From Streptomyces omiyaensis (GTDB lineage Bacteria > Actinomycetota > Actinomycetes > Streptomycetales > Streptomycetaceae): a DNA stretch of 64,000 nt. Position 1 is the first letter of the stretch; each line of letters begins with the position of its first letter. Positions 1 through 7,153 of this stretch are shown here, piece by piece. The DNA lies in assembly GCF_014650895.1 (NCBI RefSeq), contig NZ_BMVV01000019.1, forward strand, positions 1 to 64,000, in the 5' to 3' direction. Under the pieces are notes generated by a model. It did no database searches and was not told the origin of the DNA. It saw nothing but the letters and a program-made list of their open reading frames with translations. A program made the translations under genes and the position numbers.

Positions 1-58
1 GGTTCCTCGCGACCCGCACGACATCCTGGCGGAACTCTTCCGGATAGGGCTTCGGCAC
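1..58 (-). mobile_element. IS3-family transposase OrfA, N-terminal fragment
   Basis: On the minus strand a GTG at 58 opens a frame reading MPKPYPEEFRQDVVRVARN before it leaves the window. This matches the start of OrfA, the helix-turn-helix subunit of IS3-family transposases in actinomycetes. A GGAAGG ribosome site sits about 8 nt upstream of the GTG. Only the 5' tip is visible, so intactness cannot be judged. The left end of the element should lie roughly within 60-140, where the Rhs reading frame that follows begins to look normal. I did not find a convincing terminal inverted repeat. Confidence 0.72.
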
Positions 59-145
59 AGCGACATCCTTCCCACCTGCCCTACAGGGCAAGCCAGATCA
101 GATGCCACCCGTTCGTGCGGCAGACCCCACAGCAAGGACAGCCGA

Positions 146-1237
146 GTCGGCCTCCTGGTCTCCGACCACCACAACACCAACACCCTCTCCATCTCCGCCA
201 GCAGCCTCGCCACCAACCGCCGCAAGACCATGCCGTTCGGCGGCGAACGAGGAGCCGCCCCCTACTTCTGGCCCGGCACCAAGGGCTTCGTCGGCGGCGA
301 CATCGACACCACCACGGGCCTCACTCACATCGGCGCCCGTGAATACGACACGGCTCTGGGTCAGTTCATCAGCGTCGATCCAATTCTCAGCCTCGATCAA
401 GCGCAGTCACTTAATGGCTACAGTTACGCGAACAATAACCCGGTTACTACCTCGGATCCCACAGGAATGCGCGCTGACGACGCTAGATGTGGTGGCACGA
501 ATGGGGCTAACCGCTGTGGATCTGCATCGAATGGAACTAAAGCGACAGGTGCTGTGCCGGGAGACGTTCAGCAGCCCTCCGAAGGGGGCGATTATATTGG
601 TGAGACAGTGGCTGGAAATGCTGGGGAAGATCAGAAAACTAAGGAAGAGGTGGATCGGGAAAGGAAGAGGAATCGAGAGAGGGAAGCCTTGCGGCTCGAA
701 GACGAGTACCTGGATCGCCAGACCGCTCCTCTCTACTATAACGACGATGACGGAGCAAATAACGGGCCCTATTTCTGGCAGAAGCCAAATCAGGCTGAAA
801 TGAACATGTGCCTTCTTTCCCTGGCTGAATGTAGCACTGCATATGCAATTGCGGGGTGGGCTGAAGAAACGGCCGGGAAGTACTGGAGGAAGATAGGTCT
901 GCGTAAGGGTGGGCAGAACGCTCTGCAGCACTTCCTCTGGCAGGCTAGGCTCACGGTTGAACTTGGGGAGGAGGGGGCGACTCGACTGGCCGACGCGCAT
1001 GAGGCCTATCTGGATATTAGAGAGAGAGGTGACCGCATGGCGGATCTGTATAATAATTCAAAAGCGAGAGAGGTGGGGCGTAAGCCCCTTGAGTCAACAT
1101 GGTCAGAGCCCTTTCCGAGAATCGCTCAGAATAACATCACGGAAGGTGAGATAGTTGACGCAGTTGACGCATATGTGAGCACTGGCGATTATGCGGTGAA
1201 GGCGAATTTTGGCACCTATGAGAATGGGAAATTTTGA
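146..1237 (+). CDS. Rhs-repeat core C-terminus with DUF6973-like tail, 5'-truncated
   Basis: The frame is open from the window edge, but Rhs similarity is visible only from about 146. The segment carries the RHS-associated core: an SDHH motif, a PFGGERG stretch, KGFVGG, TGLTHIGAREYD, FISVDP, LNGYSYANNNP and the terminal DPTG (ends near 466). Rhs proteins are secreted or surface filaments whose variable C-terminus after this core is usually a toxin. The 256-residue tail is Lys/Glu-rich in its middle and ends with NALQHFLW, a DAHE and ADLYNN...GR pattern that resembles DUF6973 as I remember it. It has no toxin motif that I can name. GC content drops clearly below that of neighbouring genes, which suggests transfer. 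The N-terminal part appears to have been removed by the adjacent IS3-type insertion, so the gene is probably a silent orphan tip unless it still serves as a recombination cassette. Confidence 0.7.
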   Translation, partial: VGLLVSDHHNTNTLSISASSLATNRRKTMPFGGERGAAPYFWPGTKGFVGGDIDTTTGLTHIGAREYDTALGQFISVDPILSLDQAQSLNGYSYANNNPVTTSDPTGMRADDARCGGTNGANRCGSASNGTKATGAVPGDVQQPSEGGDYIGETVAGNAGEDQKTKEEVDRERKRNREREALRLEDEYLDRQTAPLYYNDDDGANNGPYFWQKPNQAEMNMCLLSLAECSTAYAIAGWAEETAGKYWRKIGLRKGGQNALQHFLWQARLTVELGEEGATRLADAHEAYLDIRERGDRMADLYNNSKAREVGRKPLESTWSEPFPRIAQNNITEGEIVDAVDAYVSTGDYAVKANFGTYENGKF

Positions 1238-1665
1238 TGCGAAGTAATCGCCGTAAGAAGTTGCTGAGGTTTTCTGCCTTTATCGGCACGATCGTTGCTG
1301 CAATGGGTGCGTATTTCGCTTTTCTGGTGCCGGCTCGACCGCCCCTTGATGTGGGTGATGTGGCGGGGAATTGGCGAGCGGAGGGGAATGATAGAGTCTC
1401 CTCTGTATCTATTAAGGGTGATGGGACGGCAGTTTTTGTTAACGCGCCGGATGTGTGTCCTCCCCATGATGGAGAGTACTACTCTGGTCCTGCGGAATGG
1501 GATTTTTATACCGTTCCTGACGAGTCCCCTGGGGTCCTGTTTAGATTCCCTGGAATGTCTGACGGGTGCACTCTCTCCTTCTCTCTCATAGGGCCCGAGG
1601 AGGCATTTTTTACGGAAGATCCGAAATCTATTGGATATCTTCGCGGATCGGCCTGGCCGGAATAG
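1237..1665 (+). CDS. Small membrane-anchored protein, candidate Rhs immunity protein
   Basis: This 142-residue protein starts at the ATG that overlaps the Rhs stop codon by one base (TGATG); a TTG one codon earlier is also possible. Residues about 8-30 form one hydrophobic segment after a basic MRSNRRKK start, so the rest should lie outside the membrane. The exposed part contains a GNWRAE...IKGDGTAVF pattern typical of small Streptomyces lipoprotein-like beta folds, and three cysteines (CPP, GCT region). I recognise no named family. Its position directly behind a variable Rhs tail, translational overlap and equally low GC content are the usual setting of a cognate immunity gene; the role is inferred from context only. 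Confidence 0.55.
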   Translation: MRSNRRKKLLRFSAFIGTIVAAMGAYFAFLVPARPPLDVGDVAGNWRAEGNDRVSSVSIKGDGTAVFVNAPDVCPPHDGEYYSGPAEWDFYTVPDESPGVLFRFPGMSDGCTLSFSLIGPEEAFFTEDPKSIGYLRGSAWPE

Positions 1666-1789
1666 GTTGATTGATCTTTTTCATCCCGGTTCTGTGGGGT
1701 GAAATTCCGGATCGGTAGGAGTGTGTGACGAGGCGAGGTCCCCGGACGCTGCGGTGGTGTTCTCTACGCGCCATGCATAGCCCCAGAGG

Positions 1790-1912
1790 CCTCGCTTGGC
1801 CCCGTTGGCGCGGTCACAGTTGGCCGAGGCGGGTCGTGTGCGAGCGGTCGAGTCGTTCGATCAGAGACGCTTAAACGCCGAGATCGCGCGGATGCTGGAT
1901 GTCAGCTTGTGA
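1790..1912 (+). pseudogene. Transposase helix-turn-helix remnant (IS630-like)
   Basis: One frame reads RSQLAEAGRVRAVESFDQ followed by NAEIARMLDVS and then a stop. This resembles the N-terminal winged-helix part of IS630-type transposases (charged helix, then AEIARxLxVS). There is no start codon with a ribosome site, and the frame ends where the IS256-type remnant begins. It is most likely a scrap left by nested insertions. The family call is tentative because only about 40 residues remain. Confidence 0.4.
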
Positions 1913-2397
1913 GCCGGGGCGGCGGCGAGAGTGCAAAGCACCGGATGCGTATCTCGCCGAGATCAAGAACCGCGGTGTGAACGACGTCCTCATGCTCGTC
2001 TGCGACGGCCTGAAGGGCCTGCCCGGCGCGGTCGAGACCGTCTGGCCGCAGATGATCGTGCAGACCTGCTTGGTCCACCTGCTGCGGAACGCTTTCCGCT
2101 ATGCCGCCCGCCAGGACTGGACAAGATTGGCAAGCTCCTCAAGCCGGTCTATGCGGTGGCGACCGAGGAGGCTGCCCTGGAGCGGTTCGCCGAGTTAGCC
2201 CACGCCTGGGGTTGGAAATATCCGGCGATCGGTCAAGGCCCGCGGACACCTCCCCAACGAACAGGCCGCGTTGAAGTGTGTCCGTATGGCGATCATGTCC
2301 CTCGCCCCCACCGGCAGGGGGATAAACCCGCTGGACTCTGCGTGGGGAGACAGCGTTGAACACCTTCGACGGCTGACTCTCCGCGGCCCGCCAGTAA
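1913..2397 (+). pseudogene. IS256-family (mutator) transposase remnant, frameshifted and deleted
   Basis: Pieces of an IS256-family DDE transposase lie in order but in changing frames: ESAKHRMRI, then AEIKNRGVNDVLMLVCDGLKGLP and VWPQMIVQTCLVHLLRNAFRYAARQDW, then (shifted near 2120) KLLKPVYAVATEEAALERF, then a jump that removes the residues around the catalytic glutamate, and finally VKARGHLPNEQAALKCV with MAIMSLAPTGRG. The ending corresponds to an LSAARQ-type C-terminus at the TAA near 2397, but an in-frame TGA precedes it. The bases 2398-2436 (GTTACACCCCTCCATTGACA region) look like the right end of such an element. The copy cannot make an active transposase. Its end lies within 10 bp of the next gene's stop codon. 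Confidence 0.82.
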
Positions 2398-2444
2398 CCC
2401 CACCACCGTTACACCCCTCCATTGACAGACCCCACGCCGGGCGC

Positions 2445-4274
2445 TCACCCGGACGGCCGGTGCCGGGGGCGGTCACGGGGCGGGGCGCCGAGGGCGGTGT
2501 CGGCGAGCCAGTGGGCCAGGGGGGCCGGGGCGGCGGGGGTGCCCAGGGTGCGGAGTTCGTGGTGGAGGGGGCGGAGGAGGTCGGGGCGGCGCAGGAGCGG
2601 GCGGGCCGCGGGGGAGGCGGTGGCGAGGGCGAGGACCAGCCCCGTCCACGCGTCGGGGGAGTCGGGGTCCTCCGCCAGCAGCCGGGCGTACGCCTCCGGG
2701 GCCGACGGGTCGCCCAGGAGCAGGGCGCGGGCGGCGGACGGCGCGCCGGGGGAGCCGCCCAGGACGCGCCGGACGAGCCGGACCCGGCTGTGCGACCAGG
2801 CCCCCGAGCGGTCGGGGGCGACGGCGGGGGCGGCGGGGCGGAAGCCGGGCGCCGTGCCCGAGACGTACGCCCGGGCCAGGGCGCGGACGTCCTCCGGGTC
2901 GGGGACCAGGTGGCGGATCCGCCACTCGGTGCGGTGGTCGGTCGCGGCCAGCGCGGCCAGCGCGTCCGCGACCGGCCGGATCCGGCGGTCGGCCGGGCGG
3001 GCCGGCAGCCGCGCGGCCATGCCCGCCACGAACCGGCGCCCGTGCGCGGTCAGCGCGGGATCGGCGGCGAGCGTCGCCACCGCCTCCCGGGCCTGCCGCC
3101 GCACCAGCGCCAGCTCGAACTCGGCCGCGACCCGGCCCGCCGGGACCACCCGGTCCAGGTGCCGGGAGCGGAAGTCGGCGATGCCGAGGAACGCGTACGC
3201 CCCCTGGAGCAGGCCGCTCAGCGGCCGCGGGTCCTCCCGCCAGGGGGCGTGGTGGCGCTCCGTCCCGTCGTCCCGCTCCAGCGTCAGCAGGTGGGTCAGC
3301 GCGCCCAGTTTGCCGTGCTGGAACTCGTGCACGAGGGTGACGGCGAAGGCGACCGGATCCGGCGGCGGCGAGCTCAGCAGCCCCCCGAAGGAGTCGCCCG
3401 AGGAGGCGCTGCGGACGCGTCCGCCCGGCGGCGCCGGCACCGCCGTCAGGCTCCGCAGGGCCTCCGCCAGCGCCGCGGCCGTCTCCGGGTCGCACTCCTC
3501 CAGGACCTCCAGCGCCCGCTCGAACCCCTCCTGCCAGCGGGCCGTCCGGTCGGCCCCCAGGCGGTGCGGCGGCAGCGGCTCGCCCAGCTCCCGGTACGGG
3601 TCGACGTCGTCCAGCCAGACGCTCACCGCGCGGCCCGCCGCCCGGGCCCGCAGCCGCCGCAGCCCCAGCCAGCCGGGCGCGTCGCCGTCCGCCCCCGCCG
3701 CCGGGGGACCCACCCCCTCGCGGTGCGGCTCGACCGTCAGCCGGCCCGCCTCCACCACCACCTCGGCGGTGGACCAGCGCGGCCGGCCCGGCAGCCGGGC
3801 CAGCCCCAGGGCGGGAAACATCACGTCGCCGTCCCGCAGCGGCACCGCGGTCCGCAGCGGCAGGCCCGCCCGCAGCGCGGCGACCGCGCACACCGCGAAG
3901 AGGTGTCCGAGATCGGTCCAGAGCGGCCCGTCGCCCCAGGCCGTGTGGCGCAGCCGCCGCATCCCGTGTCCCAGCCAGACGCCGACCTGGGGATGGAGCA
4001 GCAGCTCCCGGAACTCCTCCGGCGCCCGCTCCTGGGCGGCCGTCAGCGACTCCCACGCGCTGTCCACCGGGGGCAGCGGCCCCAGCGCCGACGGCGTCGC
4101 CGCGGCCCCGTCGAGCAGCGCCCGCAGGAGCAGCAGCCGGCGGCTGTACTCGGTCGTGCGCAGGAACCGGACGACCTCGGGTCCGCCCCGGCCCGAGGCC
4201 AGGGCCTCGAAGTGCGCCGACGGCACGAGGTGGTGCGCGGCACGGGCGGGCTCGTGTCCTCCGGCGGTCTGCAC
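2445..4274 (-). CDS. Stand-alone HExxH-type peptide beta-hydroxylase-like protein
   Basis: This 609-residue protein carries the motif VHEFQHGKLGAL (His316, Glu317, His320), the signature of the HEXXH domain found in RiPP modification proteins (mod_HExxH). Fused versions of this domain on radical SAM enzymes are known as alpha-ketoglutarate-dependent iron enzymes that beta-hydroxylate precursor peptides. Here no CxxxCxxC radical SAM motif or SPASM domain is present, so it is the hydroxylase part alone. The first 100 residues (HFEALASGRGG, EYSRRLLLLRALL) match the usual start of the family. I chose GTG 4274 because GGGAGGAG lies just upstream; the frame is open further to 4373 but is rich in Gly/Arg and lacks a ribosome site. 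It follows the FxsA-like precursor gene, its likely substrate. Its stop is only 8 bp from the end of the IS256 remnant. Confidence 0.72.
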   Translation of the reverse strand: MQTAGGHEPARAAHHLVPSAHFEALASGRGGPEVVRFLRTTEYSRRLLLLRALLDGAAATPSALGPLPPVDSAWESLTAAQERAPEEFRELLLHPQVGVWLGHGMRRLRHTAWGDGPLWTDLGHLFAVCAVAALRAGLPLRTAVPLRDGDVMFPALGLARLPGRPRWSTAEVVVEAGRLTVEPHREGVGPPAAGADGDAPGWLGLRRLRARAAGRAVSVWLDDVDPYRELGEPLPPHRLGADRTARWQEGFERALEVLEECDPETAAALAEALRSLTAVPAPPGGRVRSASSGDSFGGLLSSPPPDPVAFAVTLVHEFQHGKLGALTHLLTLERDDGTERHHAPWREDPRPLSGLLQGAYAFLGIADFRSRHLDRVVPAGRVAAEFELALVRRQAREAVATLAADPALTAHGRRFVAGMAARLPARPADRRIRPVADALAALAATDHRTEWRIRHLVPDPEDVRALARAYVSGTAPGFRPAAPAVAPDRSGAWSHSRVRLVRRVLGGSPGAPSAARALLLGDPSAPEAYARLLAEDPDSPDAWTGLVLALATASPAARPLLRRPDLLRPLHHELRTLGTPAAPAPLAHWLADTALGAPPRDRPRHRPSG

Positions 4275-4460
4275 CGGTCTCCTCCCGGAACGGTCGCGGC
4301 CCGGGCCGCCCCCTCCGGATCCCGCCGGGCCCGCGACTCCCCCGCTGCCGCGGGGAGGCGTCGCCTCGCGCACGCGCGCACCGGACGCGGCTCCCCGAGC
4401 CGACCTGATCCGAAGGAAACGACCCGGGGCCTGTCCTGTGGGGCGGGCCCCGGGCCCGGC

Positions 4461-4640
4461 CTAGCCGTTCGGCCCCTCGCCCGTCCCGTCGCCGAAGTTG
4501 ATCCGCGGACGCTCGATCTGACGCAGCAGCCGGTCCAGCGCGTCGGCGTGCAGCCGCGGGCTCTGCGTGCGGAGGGCGGACAGGGGGATCCCGCTGAGAT
4601 CGACCAGTTCGGATCCCATGTGTTCCGCGGACGTGTGCAT
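4461..4640 (-). CDS. FxsA-like RiPP precursor peptide with atypical FGD core
   Basis: This gene of 59 codons has an AGGGGGA ribosome site before ATG 4640. The peptide contains SELVDLSGIPLSALR, a leader motif shared with FxSxx-COOH (FxsA) precursors, then a helical LHADALDRLLRQIE stretch. The tail is NFGDGTGEGPNG. Classical FxsA peptides end in FxSxx, where a radical SAM enzyme links Phe to Ser in a three-residue cyclophane. Here the comparable aromatic triad would be Phe-Gly-Asp, and it lies 10 residues from the end instead of at the C-terminus. Asp is a plausible target of the HExxH hydroxylase next door. The precursor role is inferred from size, leader similarity and neighbours; the modification is unproven. 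Confidence 0.68.
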   Translation of the reverse strand: MHTSAEHMGSELVDLSGIPLSALRTQSPRLHADALDRLLRQIERPRINFGDGTGEGPNG

Positions 4641-4723
4641 CGGTTCCCCCTCACCACGCTGAACCCCGTCACCCTTCATGATGGCCCAGGCCCGGGGGTT
4701 CGGGAAGGGCGTGATCAGGGCGG

Positions 4724-5845
4724 TCAACCCCCTGAATCCGGCCGAATCCAGCGGTCGGCCCACTCGCTCACGGCCCGCTCCTCCGGTGAGCCGGCCTCGA
4801 TCAGCGAGACCGCCGCGACAAGGGCCGTGAGGCCGCCGGGGTGTCGCCGGCAGGCCCGCACGATGCTGACGATGTCCGGCCTGGCCGCCCCGAACCGGGG
4901 GATGGAACCGGCCAGTTCGGGCGGGAGCAGGGAGACGACGAGCTGTCGCTGCTGCTGGTCCGCCATCCCCGGCGACGCGCTCAGCAGGCCGATCAGCCCG
5001 GGCAGCGCCTCGTCCGGCACCGGCCGCTCCGCGCGCCGGGGGGCGGGGAGCGTCAGCAGCCGCTCGTCGCCCGCCCCGGAGCGGTACCAGAGCGAGGTGG
5101 GGCGCTGGCCGCCGCCGGCCGGTCCGCCGGCCCCGTCCGCGAACCGCTCGGCCACCGTCGCCGCGAGGGCGCCCGGGTCGGGCGGCCACGTCCCGCCGTC
5201 CGCCGCCTCCAGGGCGGACAGCACCACCTCGGAGAACGCCCCGGTCCGCCGTACGGGATCGTTGGCCGCCCGCTGCCCGGGGCCGGCCGCCAGCAGCACG
5301 GACTGCTCGCGGCCCGGCAGGCGCTCGCCCCCCGGCGGGAGTTCGGCGGGCAGGGACCGGGACAGGCCCAGCTCCTCCACGAAGGTCTGGCAGGAGTCCA
5401 CCAGCCAGATCTGGCGCGGGAAGCCGGGCAGCAGGTCGGTGGTGAAGGCGGTCAGCCAGGCGTCCAGGTCGAGATTGCGGCGGTCGTCCCCCTCGGCGTC
5501 CGCGTAGAAGAGCCGGCGGTGCCCCTGCGGGTCGGTGACGCCGTGACCGCCCCAGAACACCCACAGGAGGTCGCCCTCCCGGGCCGGCAGCCGCCGCGTC
5601 AGCACCTCCTGCACCGCCTCCCGGCCGGCCGGTTCCTCGGCGACGCCGGGCGCGGGCCCGCCCGCCCCCGGCAGCGGCGCGAGCAGCAGCGAGATCTGCC
5701 CGGCCGGCACCCCGCTCCGCCGCAGCCAGGCGGTGAAGCGGCGGGCGTCCGCCGCCGGGCCCGGCAGGTCCCACGCCGGGCCCGCCGCGTACCGCTCCAC
5801 CCCGACGACCAGGGCGTGCGTCCGCTCCGGCCGCACCGGCGTCAC
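4724..5845 (-). CDS. Caspase-like (C14) protease with C-terminal EAD2-like domain
   Basis: This 373-residue protein begins at GTG 5845, overlapping the preceding stop in a GTGA. The N-terminal HALVVGVERY strand, FWGGHGVT with catalytic His101 and WLVDSCQTF with Cys152 form the His-Cys dyad of the caspase fold. A linker leads to residues about 290-373 (LPGLIGLLSASPGM, LLPPELAGSIPR, RACRRHPGGL, AVSLIEAGSPEE), which match effector-associated domain 2 (EAD2), an adaptor that docks effectors to partner proteins carrying the same domain. An EAD2-like segment is also present in the VMAP-C protein at 14109-15656. The expected role is a cytoplasmic protease fired by a conflict system; cleavage of the FxsA-like peptide is an alternative. 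The ORF extends upstream of 5845, but that part overlaps the hydrolase gene and is not convincing. Confidence 0.82.
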   Translation of the reverse strand: MTPVRPERTHALVVGVERYAAGPAWDLPGPAADARRFTAWLRRSGVPAGQISLLLAPLPGAGGPAPGVAEEPAGREAVQEVLTRRLPAREGDLLWVFWGGHGVTDPQGHRRLFYADAEGDDRRNLDLDAWLTAFTTDLLPGFPRQIWLVDSCQTFVEELGLSRSLPAELPPGGERLPGREQSVLLAAGPGQRAANDPVRRTGAFSEVVLSALEAADGGTWPPDPGALAATVAERFADGAGGPAGGGQRPTSLWYRSGAGDERLLTLPAPRRAERPVPDEALPGLIGLLSASPGMADQQQRQLVVSLLPPELAGSIPRFGAARPDIVSIVRACRRHPGGLTALVAAVSLIEAGSPEERAVSEWADRWIRPDSGG

Positions 5846-7029
5846 GGCAGCTCCGCCGCGAGGAGGCGGTACAGCTCCGGATTGCCCCAGTAGGCGCTGT
5901 GCGCCAGCGGGAAGGGCTGCCGGCCGTCGACCTCCACGTCCCGCACCCGGCCCGGGAAGACCCCCGCGCCCAGGTAGGCCAGCAGGTCCCGCCGGTCGTA
6001 CACGTTGATCCACGGCGGCACGTGCGCGGGCAGCGGCGCCCCGTGCTCCAGGCTCGGCAGCGCCCCCAGCTCGTACAGGAACGGCGCCTGCGAGCCGACC
6101 GTGACCAGCAGCGCCACCTCCGGCAGTTCCCGCAGCACCAGCAGGTCGAGCGAGGCGATCCCGCCGAGGCTGTGCGCCAGGACCACCACCGGCGGCGCGG
6201 CCTCCCGGACCGCCGCCGCCACGGCCTCCCGGACCGCCCCGCCCCGCGCCAGGTAGAGCAGCACGTCGCCGGCGGCCGGATGGGCCGCGTCGGTCAGCGC
6301 CGACCGCCGCTTCACCGCCTGCGCCGAGGCGATCCCGAGGACCAGCCGCCCGGCCAGCTTCCCGGCCCGCCGGGTCACCGGCCCCCGGTGGGTCCCGGTC
6401 TCCCCGGGCAGCAGGGCGGCGGCCCGGTCCACCGCCGCGTCCCGGGCGGTCCCGTCGAGCGGCGGCGCCGCGTCCCCGTCCCCGAGCGCGCGGCGCACCG
6501 ACTCGGCGACGAACGCCCTCACCAGGGCGTCCGGTTCGGCCGCGGCCAGCGGCGACCTCAGGAAGTCGCGGCCGTCCGGGGAGGTCACCACCGAGGCCAC
6601 GGCGGCGGCGAACTCCCCGCCGATCCCGGCCGCGTCGAGCAGCCCGCGCAGCACGTCGTCACCGGCGAGCGCCAGGGCCGCCGAGGCGAGCGCCTCGCCG
6701 GCCGGCCGGGCGCCCGGCGCCAGCTCGGTCCGGGGCCCGGACCCCGAGGCCAGCAGGCGCAGTTCCAGCAGCGGGTCGAGATAGAGCAGACCCCAGAACT
6801 CGACGTCCCGGGCGTCCGGTTCGGGGCTCGGGACGGCGCGCCCGGAGCCGTACCCCGGGATCGACAGGCCGTGCGAGCCGAGCGTCGAACCGGCCTCCCC
6901 GCCCCAGTAGCAGGGGGCCACCACGACGTCCGGACGGACCGCCGCGAACCCCTCCCGGACCCGCTCCAGAGAAGCGCCGTACCCCGGCTCGCGCACCCCC
7001 GTGCCGTGGACGAACAGCACCGTCGTCAC
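5842..7029 (-). CDS. Alpha/beta hydrolase (lipase/esterase-like)
   Basis: This 395-residue protein starts with TTVLFVHGTG, the first strand and oxyanion loop of the alpha/beta hydrolase fold, and has the nucleophile elbow VVVLAHSLGG with Ser287. A late DRRDLLAY acid region and an LAHSAYW histidine complete a plausible triad. The middle 150 residues are an Ala-rich insert of unknown function. There is no signal peptide, so it should act in the cytoplasm. GTG 7029 is chosen because the hydrolase fold begins there and a G-rich Shine-Dalgarno-like run precedes it; an upstream ATG at 7176 would overlap the divergent antiporter gene. It is the first gene of the operon with the caspase, the FxsA-like peptide and the HExxH enzyme, and may be a second effector. 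Confidence 0.75.
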   Translation of the reverse strand: MTTVLFVHGTGVREPGYGASLERVREGFAAVRPDVVVAPCYWGGEAGSTLGSHGLSIPGYGSGRAVPSPEPDARDVEFWGLLYLDPLLELRLLASGSGPRTELAPGARPAGEALASAALALAGDDVLRGLLDAAGIGGEFAAAVASVVTSPDGRDFLRSPLAAAEPDALVRAFVAESVRRALGDGDAAPPLDGTARDAAVDRAAALLPGETGTHRGPVTRRAGKLAGRLVLGIASAQAVKRRSALTDAAHPAAGDVLLYLARGGAVREAVAAAVREAAPPVVVLAHSLGGIASLDLLVLRELPEVALLVTVGSQAPFLYELGALPSLEHGAPLPAHVPPWINVYDRRDLLAYLGAGVFPGRVRDVEVDGRQPFPLAHSAYWGNPELYRLLAAELP

Positions 7030-7153
7030 CCGTGACCCCCCGTCGAGGTGGCATACGCCAAACGGCTTCCACGATAGGTCACTTCCGCCCCGGGCGGCTA
7101 CACTCCGTAGGGGCCGCGCCGCAGCGGGAGGTGCGCGCCGGAAGGGATCGCCG
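7030..7153 (+). promoter_or_regulatory. Divergent promoter region, hydrolase operon and antiporter
   Basis: This 124-bp gap separates two divergent starts. A TACACT box at 7099-7104 could be the -10 element of the antiporter gene, whose ribosome site GAAGGGA is at 7141-7147. On the minus strand a GTATGC sequence may serve the hydrolase operon. No strong inverted repeat is visible. Confidence 0.35.

Noticed and set aside
102..803. A 233-codon frame overlapping the Rhs gene
   Set aside because: The Rhs core motifs are in another frame; this one has no recognisable content.
146..1665. Prophage origin for the low-GC region
   Set aside because: No integrase, capsid, tail or att-like repeats are seen; Rhs proteins explain the composition.
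4275..4460. An extra small gene between the FxsA-like and HExxH genes
   Set aside because: The frame upstream of GTG 4274 is Gly/Arg/Pro-rich and has no ribosome site; the gap is better read as leader or spacer.
2271..5507. A 1078-codon open frame on the plus strand
   Set aside because: It lies antisense to the HExxH, FxsA-like and caspase genes, is low-complexity Arg/Gly/Pro-rich and has no family motif; it is a shadow of high-GC coding DNA.
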